The notes beneath the pieces were generated by a model that was not told the origin of the DNA, made no database searches, and saw only the letters and a list, made by a program, of their open reading frames with translations. This document shows positions 1 through 9,583 of a stretch of 64,000 nucleotides of DNA, in pieces. Position 1 is the first letter of the stretch; each line of letters opens with the position of its first letter. Origin of the DNA: G047528255 sp047528255 (GTDB taxonomy: Bacteria > Bacteroidota > Bacteroidia > Flavobacteriales > Blattabacteriaceae); assembly GCA_047528255.1 (NCBI GenBank), contig CP180024.1, forward strand, positions 1,240,001-1,304,000, given 5' to 3'. Made by a program: the position numbers and the translations under genes.

Positions 1-163
1 GCAAAGACGGGACGATAACCCGATAGCCTTTCTTTGGAAAGAAATTCAGAAGAGCGTCAAAGTTACTCAATCCTCCCATCAAACCGTGTAACAACACGAG
101 CGGATGCCCTTGACCCTCTTCGATATAAAAATGTTTTTTCTCTTTTTTTAGATTAAAGATCAT
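1..163 (-). CDS. alpha/beta hydrolase, N-terminal part (cut by window edge)
   Basis: The minus strand opens with an ATG at 163 and reads without stop to the window edge, giving about 54 residues. It starts MIFNLKKEKKHFYIEEGQ and then has a hydrophobic strand and an HG oxyanion-type motif (VLLHGLMGGLSN), followed by VIVPSL. This is the usual beginning of an alpha/beta hydrolase fold protein such as a lipase or esterase. The nucleophile elbow and catalytic Asp/His lie outside the window, so the substrate cannot be called. An IS copy begins 58 bases upstream of the start codon and may have replaced the original promoter region. Confidence 0.7.
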   Translation of the reverse strand, partial: MIFNLKKEKKHFYIEEGQGHPLVLLHGLMGGLSNFDALLNFFPKKGYRVIVPSL

Positions 164-220
164 CTTGATGTCAGCTATTTCCGAGAAATACGGGCTAAAA
201 ATAATCAGAAATGATAGAAC

Positions 221-920
221 GAGACCATTGTGTTAATAGTGGACTACGTTTATTCAGCCATTCTAGATAGCTTCGTTGGAGAACGATGTAGATTTAGTCT
301 TTCACATCGTATTTGAAATGCTATTTATTAATAAACTAATTAATTATATTTATTCTTGTTAACAGCACATAATGATCTCAGGGATACGATACAAATTATG
401 AACTATAGCCCCTCCATAAAAGGCTAGGCATGCACGCAAGCTAATCCTTTGTAAGGAGATTTTCCTGATCCAAAGCAACGCTTTATACTGCAAAAAGTAC
501 GTTCTACTACCCATTGAGTTTTACTCGATAATTATGTTGAATAATATATCTGTCCTCCTTAAGGACGGTTCCTATAGTCTTCTTCTTTATGTGGTCTTTT
601 AAGCTTCGACTATGAAAGTAAAACAGTTTTGCTGGAGCTTGGTAAGCTTTTTCTGCATACCCTTCTCTGGGTTTATATCTTAGTTTGCTTATTAAGGGTT
701 TAAGCCCTCTACTATCATTCTCATTAGCTGCTACGCTATGTACTGCTAGTATCATCCCATTTTTATCCACCCCCTATTTGCTTCTTATAGTCCTAGTAGG
801 GGTTTCCTGATTTATTGAGCATTTTCCTTGAGTGTCTACTCCTGATTGAGGTCCTTTTTTGCTCTTGCTTTTCTTTAACTGATTTGCTTTTGCTCCCTCT
901 TCCTTCCGATCCTCCACTAC
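221..920 (-). mobile_element. IS5-family copy, 3' part only
   Basis: The segment starts with the R end (GAGACCATTGTGTTAATAG) and carries the C-terminal part of the transposase on the minus strand, including AANEND-like and KAYQ segments. It stops at the codons for the DRKEEG segment, where another copy begins at 921. The L half is missing and the reading frame is broken several times. Confidence 0.9.
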
Positions 921-2180
921 GAGAATGTTGCATGAAAGAAAGAGGTTAAAATCTTTGTAAATCAATATATTATTTCGTATATCTGGAGTAGAAAGTAAAA
1001 CATTTAGCTCTATGTTCAGAAGCACCGCGCAAATAAGCTTTACTGAACTATATATGGAGCTCTTCTATCAGAAGGAGTGAGTTTTTAAAAAGGTTAAGCA
1101 CCTTGATTTCACTGGGAAGGGATGGAGAAAGAAATAAGAAAAATATATCAAAAAGGCTAGGGAATAAAGGCTAACCTGCTTACAGTGAAATATCGTTATT
1201 TAGAATGATGCTTTTGAGTCACTGATATGATCTTGGTGATGTAGGGACAGATGAATTGGTGAAAGAATCCTTGATTTGCATGCGCTTTTGTGGTTTTCGG
1301 TTGGAAGATTAGCCCCCAGATCATACGACTCTATACAGATTTCGCAATGAAATAGTAGGAAAAAAGGCATATGAGCGTTTACTGAAAAAGATCAATAAGG
1401 AATTAGAAAATCATCAGTCGATAGTTAAAACAGGCGTGATAGTAAACGCTAGTATTACAGTGACTCTCTTTTCTCCCAAGGGCCTGCCCCCCCCTACGTA
1501 GGGGGGGTTGCAAGGAAGAAGGGGAAAGATAATCAGTTAAAAAAAAGCAAGGGCAAAAAAAGAGACTCAATTAGGAGTAGACACTCAAGGAAAATGGCTT
1601 AAGAAATCAGGAAAACTCTACTACGGATACAAGAAGCACATAGGGGGGGGGGGAATAATATTAGGAGTCATAGTGTAGTAGCTAATGAGCATGATAGTAG
1701 AGGGGTAAAGCCATTAATAAGCAGACTAGGATATAACCTCATAGAAGTATATACAGACAAAGGTTACCAAGTTCCAACCAACGTGTTTTACTTTCATAAT
1801 CGAGCATCAAAGACTGTATAAAGAAGAAAGCATATAGGAACCGTCCCTTAAGTAGGATAGCTATATTATTCAATAAATTAATAAGTAAAAACTGATGGTA
1901 GTAGAACGTATTTTGGTAGTATAAATCCTTGGTTTTCATCAGGAAAGGATCGTTACAAAGGATTAACTCGTGTGCATTCCTAGCATCTTATGGGCCCTAT
2001 GGATCATAATTTGTATCGTTTTCCTGGTATTATTATGCTCTGTTTATAAAAAAAAGATATAATTAATTTATAATTAATACTATTTCGAATATAATATGGA
2101 AAAGTAAATCTATATCGTTCTCTAACGAAGCCTATCTAAGAGGTTGAATAAACGTAATCTACAATTAACACAATGGGCTC
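921..2180 (+). mobile_element. IS5-family copy, near full length, transposase dead
   Basis: The copy begins with the L end (GAGAATGTTGCATG) and ends with the R end (CACAATGGGCTC), about 1.26 kb in all. Transposase segments can be followed across several frames, but stops and frameshifts abolish a continuous ORF. Runs of C around 1490 and of G around 1650 look like slippage sites. It directly abuts the truncated opposite-strand copy at 221-920. Confidence 0.92.
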
Positions 2181-2220
2181 GATTCTTGAAAGAGCATGGC
2201 CATGTCGCGCCTTAGAAAAT

Positions 2221-2508
2221 TTATTCTTTCTTTAATGGAGACTTGATCAGATCGGGTTTTTCCCTTTCCGTTTTCAAAGGATTAGCCCTGATCTTGTGAC
2301 TTCTTTCCGGAGCAGTCCCATGATCACCATGACTGTTATGTGTTTTTCCAATCATGATTCTTCTACGATACTGACCGTTTATCCTTGTTTCAGTTTGAAT
2401 TGATTGTCTTTTAAAATGGGGCGGTTTCCTATTTTTATTAAGAGAGAAGGTGTCTGTAATAAATTTTCGTCCATTTTTATTAGCATAGCGTTTAAAGGTA
2501 TGTGTATT
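2221..2508 (-). other. unrecognised open frame, possible coding remnant
   Basis: In the 400 bases between the IS and tRNA-Leu, one minus-strand frame stays open for about 95 codons between a TAG near 2509 and a TAA at 2221. The conceptual product is very basic, with a segment NGQYRRRIMIGKTHNSHGDH. No ATG lies near its upstream end and I do not recognise a family. It may be the tail of a gene whose start is lost, or chance. The other minus-strand frame through here overlaps the tRNA and is not credible. Confidence 0.25.
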
Positions 2509-2564
2509 CTATTTTGAGCTGAATTCGGGACTCGGATCATCAATATTTTGTGTGAAAAAAGAGT

Positions 2565-2572
2565 TATATTTG
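2565..2572 (+). promoter_or_regulatory. TAnnTTTG -7 element for tRNA-Leu
   Basis: TATATTTG matches the Bacteroidota -7 consensus TAnnTTTG and lies 9 bases before the mature tRNA. The fit of the -33 element is weak. Confidence 0.6.
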
Positions 2573-2581
2573 CCGCCAGAA

Positions 2582-2665
2582 GCCCGGGTGGCGGAATTGG
2601 TAGACGCGCTGGACTCAAAATCCAGTGATAGCGATATCGTGCGGGTTCAATTCCCGCTCCGGGTA
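2582..2665 (+). tRNA. tRNA-Leu (anticodon CAA)
   Basis: The sequence folds as a class II tRNA. The acceptor stem GCCCGGG pairs with TCCGGGT through two G-U pairs. The anticodon stem CTGGA/TCCAG encloses the loop CTCAAAA with anticodon CAA, reading UUG. A long variable arm follows, then a T arm with GGTTCAA. The discriminator base is A at 2665. CCA is not encoded, so it must be added post-transcriptionally. No mismatch suggests decay, unlike much of the surrounding DNA. Confidence 0.95.
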
Positions 2666-2911
2666 CGAAGAGGGCTATATTTTTACTCTATTTTAGTGTT
2701 TTGGTCCTGAATTAATTCTATTTTTCATTATGGATGCTTGGGGGTATTTCATTTCTTCGTGTTTTATTTAAAGGTTGACTCTTTAATCGATAAAATCGCA
2801 TCTTCTGCATTTTTTTTCAGCAGAAAGATGATTAAATCGTTTCAGGTCTATGTAGTATAATCGAGGAGTGAACGCTACGAGTAGCTTTTATGCTTTTTTA
2901 AGCAATAATCA

Positions 2912-4267
2912 ATGATAGTTTTGACCTTTTCACAGCATATCAGGAAGAATTTTCGGTTGGCTTTGCCTGTGGCCTTCGGACAGGTGGGGCAAATTTGTAT
3001 CAATTTGGGTGACAATATCATGGTAGGGTCATTAGGCGACGTGGCTTTGGCGGCAGTGTCTCTGGCCGGAGCGGTTTTTTTCGTCATTATGGTCTTTGGT
3101 TGGGGAATGGCTTCGGCTCTTTCTCCTTTAGCTGCTGAGTTTAATGCTCGGGAGGATTACCGAAACGGAATGATGATTTTATATCATGGTTTGGTTATCA
3201 ATTTTTTATTGTCGGTTTTGATGTATTTGCTTGTGTTGGTCTTTATCTTGACGTTGCCTTATTTGGGACAGCCTCAAGATGTTGTACTTCTAGCAATCCC
3301 TTTTCTGAATATTATTTCGCTTTCTCTGATTCCGTGGCTTTTATTTGAAGGGCTTCGAAAGTTTGCCGAGGGTTTGTCTTTGACTGTTCCAGGTATGATA
3401 GTAACTTGGGTAGGGGTTGTTTTCAATATTGCATTTAATTATGGTTTGATTTATGGCAAGTACAGTCTTCCTGAATTGGGTATTCTTGGGGCTGCTTATG
3501 CTACTTTGATCGCGCGTTCGACCATGTTGATTGGGTTGTGTTTACTACTTTATCGTAACGCTACGATTCATAAATATTTTCAATATTTTGAATATAAAAA
3601 ATTTTATAGTTTTTTTTTTAAAAAAATATTATACCTGGGAACGCCTGCAGGTTTGCAGATGTTATTTGAAGTGGGGGCTTTTTCGGTGGCTTCTTTCATA
3701 GCGGGCCTTTCGGGGTCGGAGCAACTTGCTGCTCATCAAATTGCTGTCAGTCTCGCTTCAATTACTTATATGTTAGGTGTTGGTTTTGCTGTGGCCGCTA
3801 CGGTTCGTATAGGCAATCAACGTGCTTTGGAAAATTATTCTGAGCTCAGACGTGCAGGTTGGTCAGTTATTTTGATGTCGGCCGTCTTCATGTTTTTCTG
3901 TGCTCTGGTTTTTATTATTTGGAGGCATGATTTGCCGTTGATATATTTAAATGATGAGCAAGTAGTGGTTATAGCGGCTCAGTTGCTTATTGTGGCGGCG
4001 CTCTTTCAGTTGTCAGACGGTATACAATCTGTAGCTCTTGGCGCTTTGAGGGGAATGTATGATGTAAAAAGACCTATGTGGATCAGCTTTTTTTCCTATT
4101 GGGTTGTAGCTGTTCCTTTAGGTTGGTTTTGTGCCGTTCCGATGGAGATGAACGCTTTGGGGATTTGGATTGGTTTGGGCTTGGGGCTTACTATATCAGC
4201 TGTTCTGTTGCTTTTACGATATAATGGTCAAACACTCCGATTTGTGAAGTCTAGGAGCAGCGAATAA
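2912..4267 (+). CDS. MATE family multidrug/Na+ exporter (NorM-like)
   Basis: This 451-residue protein has about 12 hydrophobic segments and is of normal length for the MATE family. The N-terminal half contains NIMVGSLGDVALAAVSLAG and the second half has the matching SGSEQLAAHQIAVSLASI, the two repeated family signatures. It should be a polytopic inner-membrane antiporter exporting cationic compounds in exchange for Na+ or H+. The ATG at 2912 is chosen because the family start (FSQHIRKNFRLALPVAFGQ) follows within a few residues. It stands alone, downstream of tRNA-Leu and upstream of an IS. The frame is intact, which suggests that it is still used. The substrate is unknown. Confidence 0.9.
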   Translation: MIVLTFSQHIRKNFRLALPVAFGQVGQICINLGDNIMVGSLGDVALAAVSLAGAVFFVIMVFGWGMASALSPLAAEFNAREDYRNGMMILYHGLVINFLLSVLMYLLVLVFILTLPYLGQPQDVVLLAIPFLNIISLSLIPWLLFEGLRKFAEGLSLTVPGMIVTWVGVVFNIAFNYGLIYGKYSLPELGILGAAYATLIARSTMLIGLCLLLYRNATIHKYFQYFEYKKFYSFFFKKILYLGTPAGLQMLFEVGAFSVASFIAGLSGSEQLAAHQIAVSLASITYMLGVGFAVAATVRIGNQRALENYSELRRAGWSVILMSAVFMFFCALVFIIWRHDLPLIYLNDEQVVVIAAQLLIVAALFQLSDGIQSVALGALRGMYDVKRPMWISFFSYWVVAVPLGWFCAVPMEMNALGIWIGLGLGLTISAVLLLLRYNGQTLRFVKSRSSE

Positions 4268-4475
4268 TTTGTTTCAGAAGAGAATTGTCTATAAAGAAGA
4301 ATGTTTAGTCTGTGTCGGATCTATGAGGCTATATGTTAAAAACACTACCCGGTAATAGAGCAAATACCGAGCCTCGGATGTGCATTATTTTTATTATTGA
4401 TGGAAAACACCAGTAGCATACAAAGCTCAGTATTTCATTAACTCATACCATTTTTTTAAGGTGGTTACGTTTAAA

Positions 4476-5754
4476 GAAGGTTACGTGGTAGAAGGAGTTA
4501 AAATATTTGTAATATCAATATATTGTTTCGTCTATATTGGAGTAGAAAATAAAAAAAGATTCGGCTCTATGCTCAGAAGCACCACGCAAATAAGCTTTAG
4601 TGAACTTATATGGAACGTTCTACCAGAAGAAGTGAGTTTTTCAAAAGGGTAAACACATTGATTTACTGGGAAGGGATGGAGAAAGAAATAAGAAAAATAT
4701 ATCAAAAAGTCCAGGGAATAAAAGGCTAACCTGCCTATAGTAGGATATCATTATTTAAAATAATGCTTTTAAGTCATTGGTATGATCTCAGTGATGTAGG
4801 TGACGGAAGAATTCGTGAAAGAATCTTTGATCTTCATGTGTGTTTTTTTTTCGATCTAGAAGATAAGTTTCTGGATCATATGATCTTTATGCATATTTTG
4901 CAATGAAATAGTAGTTAAAAAAGCATATGAGTGCTTACTGAAAAAGATTAATAAGGAATTAAAAAGGCATTAGGCGATAGTTAAAACAAGAGTGATAGTA
5001 GATGGCAAGTATTACAGTGAGATTCTTTCTTCTCAAGGGAGATCCTACCTATGTAATGGAAGATTACAAGGAAAAGGAGGAAAATCAAATCAGTCAAAGA
5101 AAAACAAGGGCAAAAAAAGAGAATCAATAAGGAGTAGAAACTTAAGGAAAATGGATGAAGAAATCAGAGAAAACTCGACTACGAATAAAATAAGCACATA
5201 GGGGGGATAAAAATGGAATGATACTCAGTACATAGCGTAGCAGCCAATGATCATGATAGTAAAGGGTGGATAATGCCATTAATAAGCAAACTAGAATATA
5301 ATCAAAAGAAATATGTAAAAACAAAAAGGCTACCAAGTTCCAGTCAACGTGTCTTATTTTCGTAGTTGAGGCATCAACGACAGTATAGAGAAGAAACCTA
5401 TAGGACCGCCCTTAAGTAGAGTAGCCATATTATTTACTAAATTAGTGAGTAACCCCCGATGGATAGTAGGTAGAACGCACTTTTAGCGGTATAATGCCTT
5501 GGTTTGAATCAGGCAAGGATCGTTCAAAGGATAGCTCTTGTTCATACATAGTCTCTTATGGAGACTATGGCTCATAATTTTGTATTGCCCACTTGAGGTC
5601 ATTATGTTATGTTCGTAAAAAAAAGATATGATTATATTAATTTATAATCAATAATATTTCGAATACGATGTAAAAGATCAAATCTACATTGTTTTCTAAT
5701 GAGCTCATCTAGGATGCCTGAATAAATGTAATCCACTATTAACACAATGGTATC
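4476..5754 (+). mobile_element. IS5-family copy, near full length, degraded
   Basis: This copy is about 1.28 kb. The L end is strongly decayed and recognisable only from about GAAGGAGTTAAAATATTTG onward. The R end (ATTAACACAATGGTATC) is clear. Transposase fragments appear in all three frames with many indels, making it one of the most eroded copies here. Confidence 0.9.
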
Positions 5755-5854
5755 GGAATAATATATTGATTTATAAATATTTTATCCCCCACCCTCCGTT
5801 CTCTCATGCAACGTTCTCAAACCATAGCTCCCGCTATGATTTCACAAAGTTTAT

Positions 5855-5862
5855 TATTTTTG
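5855..5862 (+). promoter_or_regulatory. TAnnTTTG -7 element for acpP
   Basis: TATTTTTG lies 26 bases before the acpP ATG at 5889, so the leader would be about 20 nt. It is the only match in the short region between the IS and acpP. Confidence 0.65.
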
Positions 5863-5888
5863 CAAGAGTCAATTAAAAACCTATCAAT

Positions 5889-6122
5889 ATGTCTGATATT
5901 TCTTCAAGGATAAAGGCCATCATCATAGATAAGCTCGGGGTAGATGAGAGTGAAGTGACTCCGGAAGCAAACTTTACACAAGATTTGGGTGCCGACTCCC
6001 TTGATACGGTAGAATTCATCATGGAAATAGAAAAAGAATTCAACATCGAAGTTCCTGATGATGATGCGGAAAAGATCACTACTGTAGGAGAGTGTATCAA
6101 ATATATTGAAGAGCGCATATAG
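5889..6122 (+). CDS. acpP: acyl carrier protein
   Basis: This acidic 77-residue protein contains the GADSLDTVEF motif. Ser37 in DSL is the attachment site for 4'-phosphopantetheine. Length and composition are standard for AcpP. It carries growing acyl chains as thioesters in cytosolic type II fatty-acid synthesis. fabF follows 61 bases downstream on the same strand, so the two are very likely co-transcribed from the promoter at 5855. The open frames on the opposite strand over this gene are shadows. Confidence 0.97.
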   Translation: MSDISSRIKAIIIDKLGVDESEVTPEANFTQDLGADSLDTVEFIMEIEKEFNIEVPDDDAEKITTVGECIKYIEERI

Positions 6123-6183
6123 TATAGGGACATATTCTCTATAAATAGCACAGAGATATAACCATAACACTTCGTTATAAAAA

Positions 6184-7443
6184 ATGCAGTCAAAGCGAGT
6201 CGTAATCACCGGACTTGGTGCGTTAACTCCCATTGGGAATAATATAGACGTTTATTGGACTTCATTGATCCAAGGGATAAGTGGAGCCGATGCCATAAAA
6301 TACTTTGACACTACACATTTTAAAACAAAATTTGCCTGCCAGCTTAAAGGATACGATCCCGATGACTTCTTTGACAGGAAGGAAAAACGAAAAATCGACC
6401 CTTGTGCACAATACGGGTTGGTCGTTGTTAAAGAAGCAATCAAGGATAGCGGCTTGGATATTTCCAAAGAAAGATCTGAACGTATCGGTGTTGTTTGGGC
6501 ATCGGGGGTAGGTGGCCTTTTAAACTTCGAGCAAGAAATTATCACATACGCTACCGGAAACGGTGTTCCTCGATTCAATCCTTTTTTCATCCCAAAAATG
6601 ATCATAGACACTGCTGCAGGTCTCATTTCTATGACTTATGGACTTCACGGTCCGAATTACGCTACTGCTTCAGCCTGTGCTTCAGCCGCAAATGCTATTA
6701 TAGATGCTTATCATTTGATCTGCCTGGGGAAAGCGGACATCATGATCACCGGAGGCTCTGAAGCAGCTATTACACAAAGCGGGGTAGGAGGGTTTAATGC
6801 GTTACATGCTCTCTCTACACGCAATGAAGATCCCAAAACAGCTTCTCGCCCCTTTGACAAGGGGCGGGACGGTTTTGTATTGGGAGAAGGATCCGGTTGT
6901 CTTATCCTCGAGGATTATGAACATGCTAAAGCTAGAGGCTCCAAAATCTACGCTGAAATAGGAGGTGTAGGAATGTCTGCAGATGCTTATCATATGACAG
7001 CTCCTCATCCGGAAGGAAAAGGAATTATCCTCGCAATGAAATTAGCGTTAGAAGATGCAAATGCCCCACCCTCGGAGGTAGATCATATCAATACTCACGG
7101 AACATCTACTCCTCTAGGAGACATAGCGGAAATTGAAGCTTTAGAAGACGTATTTGGAGAAAACGTATACAAAATCAATATCAATTCAACCAAGTCGATG
7201 ACGGGCCATCTACTGGGTGCTGCAGGGGCTATCGAATCTATCGCAGCAATATTACCATTAACAAAAAAAATAATACCTCCCACGATCAATCATTTCCACC
7301 TAGATGAAGCAATAGACCCGAAGCTCAATCTTACTCTAAACAAGGCTCAGGAAAGAGACGTGAATATTACCATGTGTAATACTTTCGGATTTGGAGGACA
7401 CAACGTGTCCTTATTATTCAAAAAAGTCTTGATATTTAAATAG
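6184..7443 (+). CDS. fabF: beta-ketoacyl-ACP synthase II
   Basis: This 419-residue KAS II condenses malonyl-ACP with acyl-ACP during chain elongation. The catalytic triad is visible: Cys165 in TASACASAAN, His305 in NTHGTSTPLGD and His342 in SMTGHLLGAAGAIE. The C-terminal glycine-rich CNTFGFGGHN is also intact. The start at 6184 (MQSKRVVITGLGALTPIG) matches the family. It forms a unit with acpP. In many Bacteroidota rnc follows fabF, but here a hairpin repeat and IS copies begin right after the stop and no rnc is seen. Confidence 0.97.
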   Translation: MQSKRVVITGLGALTPIGNNIDVYWTSLIQGISGADAIKYFDTTHFKTKFACQLKGYDPDDFFDRKEKRKIDPCAQYGLVVVKEAIKDSGLDISKERSERIGVVWASGVGGLLNFEQEIITYATGNGVPRFNPFFIPKMIIDTAAGLISMTYGLHGPNYATASACASAANAIIDAYHLICLGKADIMITGGSEAAITQSGVGGFNALHALSTRNEDPKTASRPFDKGRDGFVLGEGSGCLILEDYEHAKARGSKIYAEIGGVGMSADAYHMTAPHPEGKGIILAMKLALEDANAPPSEVDHINTHGTSTPLGDIAEIEALEDVFGENVYKININSTKSMTGHLLGAAGAIESIAAILPLTKKIIPPTINHFHLDEAIDPKLNLTLNKAQERDVNITMCNTFGFGGHNVSLLFKKVLIFK

Positions 7444-7452
7444 GAAGTATTT

Positions 7453-7562
7453 CATTACCTTTGTAATGTTGAAAAGTTATTTTGAAAATTTTGAGTGATT
7501 GAAAGCTCAAAAATACTCGACAATAACTTTAACTATTACATAGTTATAACTGAAGAAGATTC
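7453..7562 (+). repeat. three-hairpin intergenic repeat, copy 1
   Basis: The element has three successive inverted repeats. The first is CATTAC/GTAATG at 7453-7468. The second is a long imperfect hairpin with outer arms AAGTTATT/AATAACTT (7474-7481, 7522-7529) and inner arms TTTTGAG/CTCAAAA (7489-7495, 7506-7512). The third is TAACTAT/ATAGTTA at 7530-7546. It begins 9 bases after the fabF stop, so it might also act as a terminator or RNA-stabilising structure. An IS L end starts at 7563. Related copies lie at 8891-8991 (inverted) and 56053-56151. Confidence 0.8.
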
Positions 7563-7618
7563 GAGAACGTTGCATGAGAGAAGGAGGTTAAAATATTTGT
7601 AAATCAATATATTATTTT
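7563..7618 (+). mobile_element. IS5-family L-end fragment (56 bp)
   Basis: The first 56 bases of the IS (GAGAACGTTGCATGAGAG onward) are kept, then the sequence switches to the R end of an opposite-strand copy at 7619. Confidence 0.88.
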
Positions 7619-8890
7619 GATACTATTGTGTTAAGCTGAATTATATTTATTCAGCCATCCTATGATAGGTTTTGTTAGAGAACGATGTAGATTTAATCTT
7701 TCATATTGTATTCGAAATACTCTTGATTATTAATTAATTAAACATATTTATTTTTATGGAAAGCGCATAATAATGCCACGGGCACGATACAAATTATGAG
7801 TTATAGCCTCCATAAGATGCTGGGCATGTACACGAGTTAATTCTTTGTAACGGCCTTTCCTGATACAAAACAACGCTTTATACTTCCAAAAGTACGTTCT
7901 ACTATCCATCGGGTTTTACTCACTAATTATGTTGAATAATATTAGCTATCCTCCTTAAGATAGGATAGATATAGGGTTTCATCTGTATACGATATTTGAT
8001 GCCTAGACTATGAAAGTAAGACACGTTGGCTGGGCTTGGTAACCTTTATCTGCATGTATTTCTCTGGGTTTATATACTAGTTTTCTTGTTAATGTATTTA
8101 GCCCTTTACTATCATGCTCATTAGCTGCTATGCTATGTACTGCTAGTATCATTCCATTTTTATCCCCCTATGATCTTCTTGTATCTGTAGTAGAGTTTAC
8201 CTGATTTCTTGAGCCATTTTCCTTGAGTGTCTACTCCTGATTGAGTCTCTTTTTTTAGCCTTACTTTTCTTTGACTGATTTGCTTTTGCCCCTCTTCCTT
8301 CCGATCCTCCACTACGTAGGTGGGATCTCCCTTGGGAGCAAAAAGACTCATTATAATACTGGAATATACTACTACTCCTGTTTTAACTATCGTCTGATAC
8401 TTTTTTAAGTCCTTATTGAGCTTTTTAACTAAGCGATCATATGCCTTTTTAGCTACTATTTCATTGCGAAATCTTCATACAGTCGTATGATCTGGGATCT
8501 GATCTTCCAATCGGAAAAAAAAAAGCGCATGCATCTCAAATATTTTTTCACCAATTCTTCCGTTCCTACATCACTGAGATCATACCAGAAATTCAAAAGC
8601 ATCATCTTAAATAACGATATTACTACTGTAATCGGTTAGCCTTTTATTCTCTGTTTTTTTGATATATTTTTCTTATTTTTTTATCTATGCCTTCCCAGTG
8701 GATCAAGGTGTTTAACCTTTTGAAAAACTCACGTTTTTCTGGTAAAACGTTCCATATATACTTCACTAAAGTTTATTTGTGCGGTATTATTGAGAATAGA
8801 GCTGAATTTTTTATTTTTATTCTAGAATATACGAAACAATATATTTATATTACAAATATTTTAAGCTTCTTTTCTCATGCAACGTTTTCG
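7619..8890 (-). mobile_element. IS5-family copy, near full length, degraded
   Basis: The 1.27-kb copy runs from a decayed R end (GATACTATTGTGTTAA) to an L end (RC CGAAAACGTTGCATGAG). The central transposase block with VVEDRKEEGQKQISQRK and GKWLKKSGKLYYRYKK is readable, but the ORF is broken on both sides. Its L end joins an inverted copy of the three-hairpin repeat. Confidence 0.92.
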
Positions 8891-8991
8891 ATTTATAATT
8901 ATGTAATATTTAAAATTATTGTCGAATATTTTTGAGCTTTCAATGATTCAAAATTTTCAGAATAACTTTTTAATTAACACAGTTAATTAAA
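8891..8991 (-). repeat. three-hairpin intergenic repeat, copy 2
   Basis: This is the inverse-orientation relative of copies 1 and 3. Its outermost hairpin is a perfect 10-bp stem, TTTAATTAAC with GTTAATTAAA and a 3-nt loop (8969-8991). The long middle hairpin keeps CTCAAAA but has TTTTGAA on the other arm, and the third hairpin has one mismatch. It sits exactly against the L end of the IS at 8890. Confidence 0.78.
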
Positions 8992-8992
8992 T

Positions 8993-9215
8993 ATTCCCTT
9001 AGATCATATGCATGCCTAGTATCTTATGAAGGATGGCGCATAATTTGTATCGTCCCACCTGGGATGATTATTATCTGTTCATAAAAACAAATGTTATTAA
9101 TTGTTTTATAATTAATACTATTTCGAATACAATGTGAAAGAATAAATGACCATCATCTCCAACGAAGCCTATTTAGGATAGATGAATAAACAACCCCGAT
9201 TAAAACAATGGTCTC
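8993..9215 (+). mobile_element. IS5-family R-end fragment
   Basis: The last 220 bases of an IS copy are present (HAQ..LME..MAHNLYR region plus the AT-rich tail), ending CAATGGTCTC at 9215. The remainder is missing, and the left boundary is approximate. Confidence 0.85.
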
Positions 9216-9265
9216 AAAGTCTCTATTGGAAGAGATATTTTTGACGGTAAAGGTTTGGTCTCTAT

Positions 9266-9451
9266 TTATTTTCCTTTCCTTGTTATCTCTTTGCAAAATC
9301 TGCACACTGTTGTAGATCTCTTTATCCATCTAAGGCAGGAGGGGCATGCTTTGCGCTTCGCGATCTTTGATTCGTGGCAGCGGTTGAATAAAGAACAAAG
9401 GGCTGCTAAAAATAAAATCAACCAAATGGACAGGAGTAGGTACGCGTTCAT
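9266..9451 (-). CDS. small membrane protein with C-terminal zinc ribbon (or remnant)
   Basis: This 61-residue minus-strand ORF has one transmembrane segment (about residues 3-20, LLLSIWLILFLAAL) and then two CxxC knuckles, CPSC at about 36-39 and CRFC at about 50-53, typical of a zinc ribbon. A TAnnTTTG promoter element and a perfect inverted repeat lie just upstream, which favours a real gene. I do not recognise the family. It may be the truncated tail of a larger membrane protein, because IS DNA occurs on both sides. The overlapping plus-strand frame is less convincing. Confidence 0.5.
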   Translation of the reverse strand: MNAYLLLSIWLILFLAALCSLFNRCHESKIAKRKACPSCLRWIKRSTTVCRFCKEITRKGK

Positions 9452-9473
9452 TTTTAATTAAATATCCCCCTTT

Positions 9474-9495
9474 GTCAACCTTGATATGGGTTGAC
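9474..9495. promoter_or_regulatory. perfect inverted repeat in leader of zinc-ribbon ORF
   Basis: GTCAACC and GGTTGAC form a 7-bp perfect inverted repeat with an 8-nt spacer. It lies between the minus-strand -7 element (9512-9505) and the ATG at 9451. It could be an operator or an RNA hairpin in the leader. Confidence 0.45.
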
Positions 9496-9504
9496 GTGTT
9501 TAAG

Positions 9505-9512
9505 CAAACGTA
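9505..9512 (-). promoter_or_regulatory. TAnnTTTG -7 element for the zinc-ribbon ORF
   Basis: On the minus strand TACGTTTG matches the Bacteroidota -7 consensus, 53 bases upstream of the ATG at 9451. Confidence 0.45.
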
Positions 9513-9583
9513 AGAACAACTGTGATTATGATGGACGATATAAAAAATAATTCAAGGGATATTTTTTGATATATTAACATCTC

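Noticed and set aside
2379..2618. Minus-strand 79-codon ORF overlapping tRNA-Leu
   Set aside because: It overlaps a well-folded tRNA and has no recognisable domain.
2815..2826. TTCTGC/GCAGAA hairpin with T-rich loop between tRNA-Leu and the MATE gene
   Set aside because: The stem is only 6 bp, there is no downstream T-tract, and it lies in AT-rich DNA. It is too weak to call a terminator.
5873..6233. Opposite-strand ORFs over acpP
   Set aside because: They are shadows of a highly conserved gene and show no protein features.
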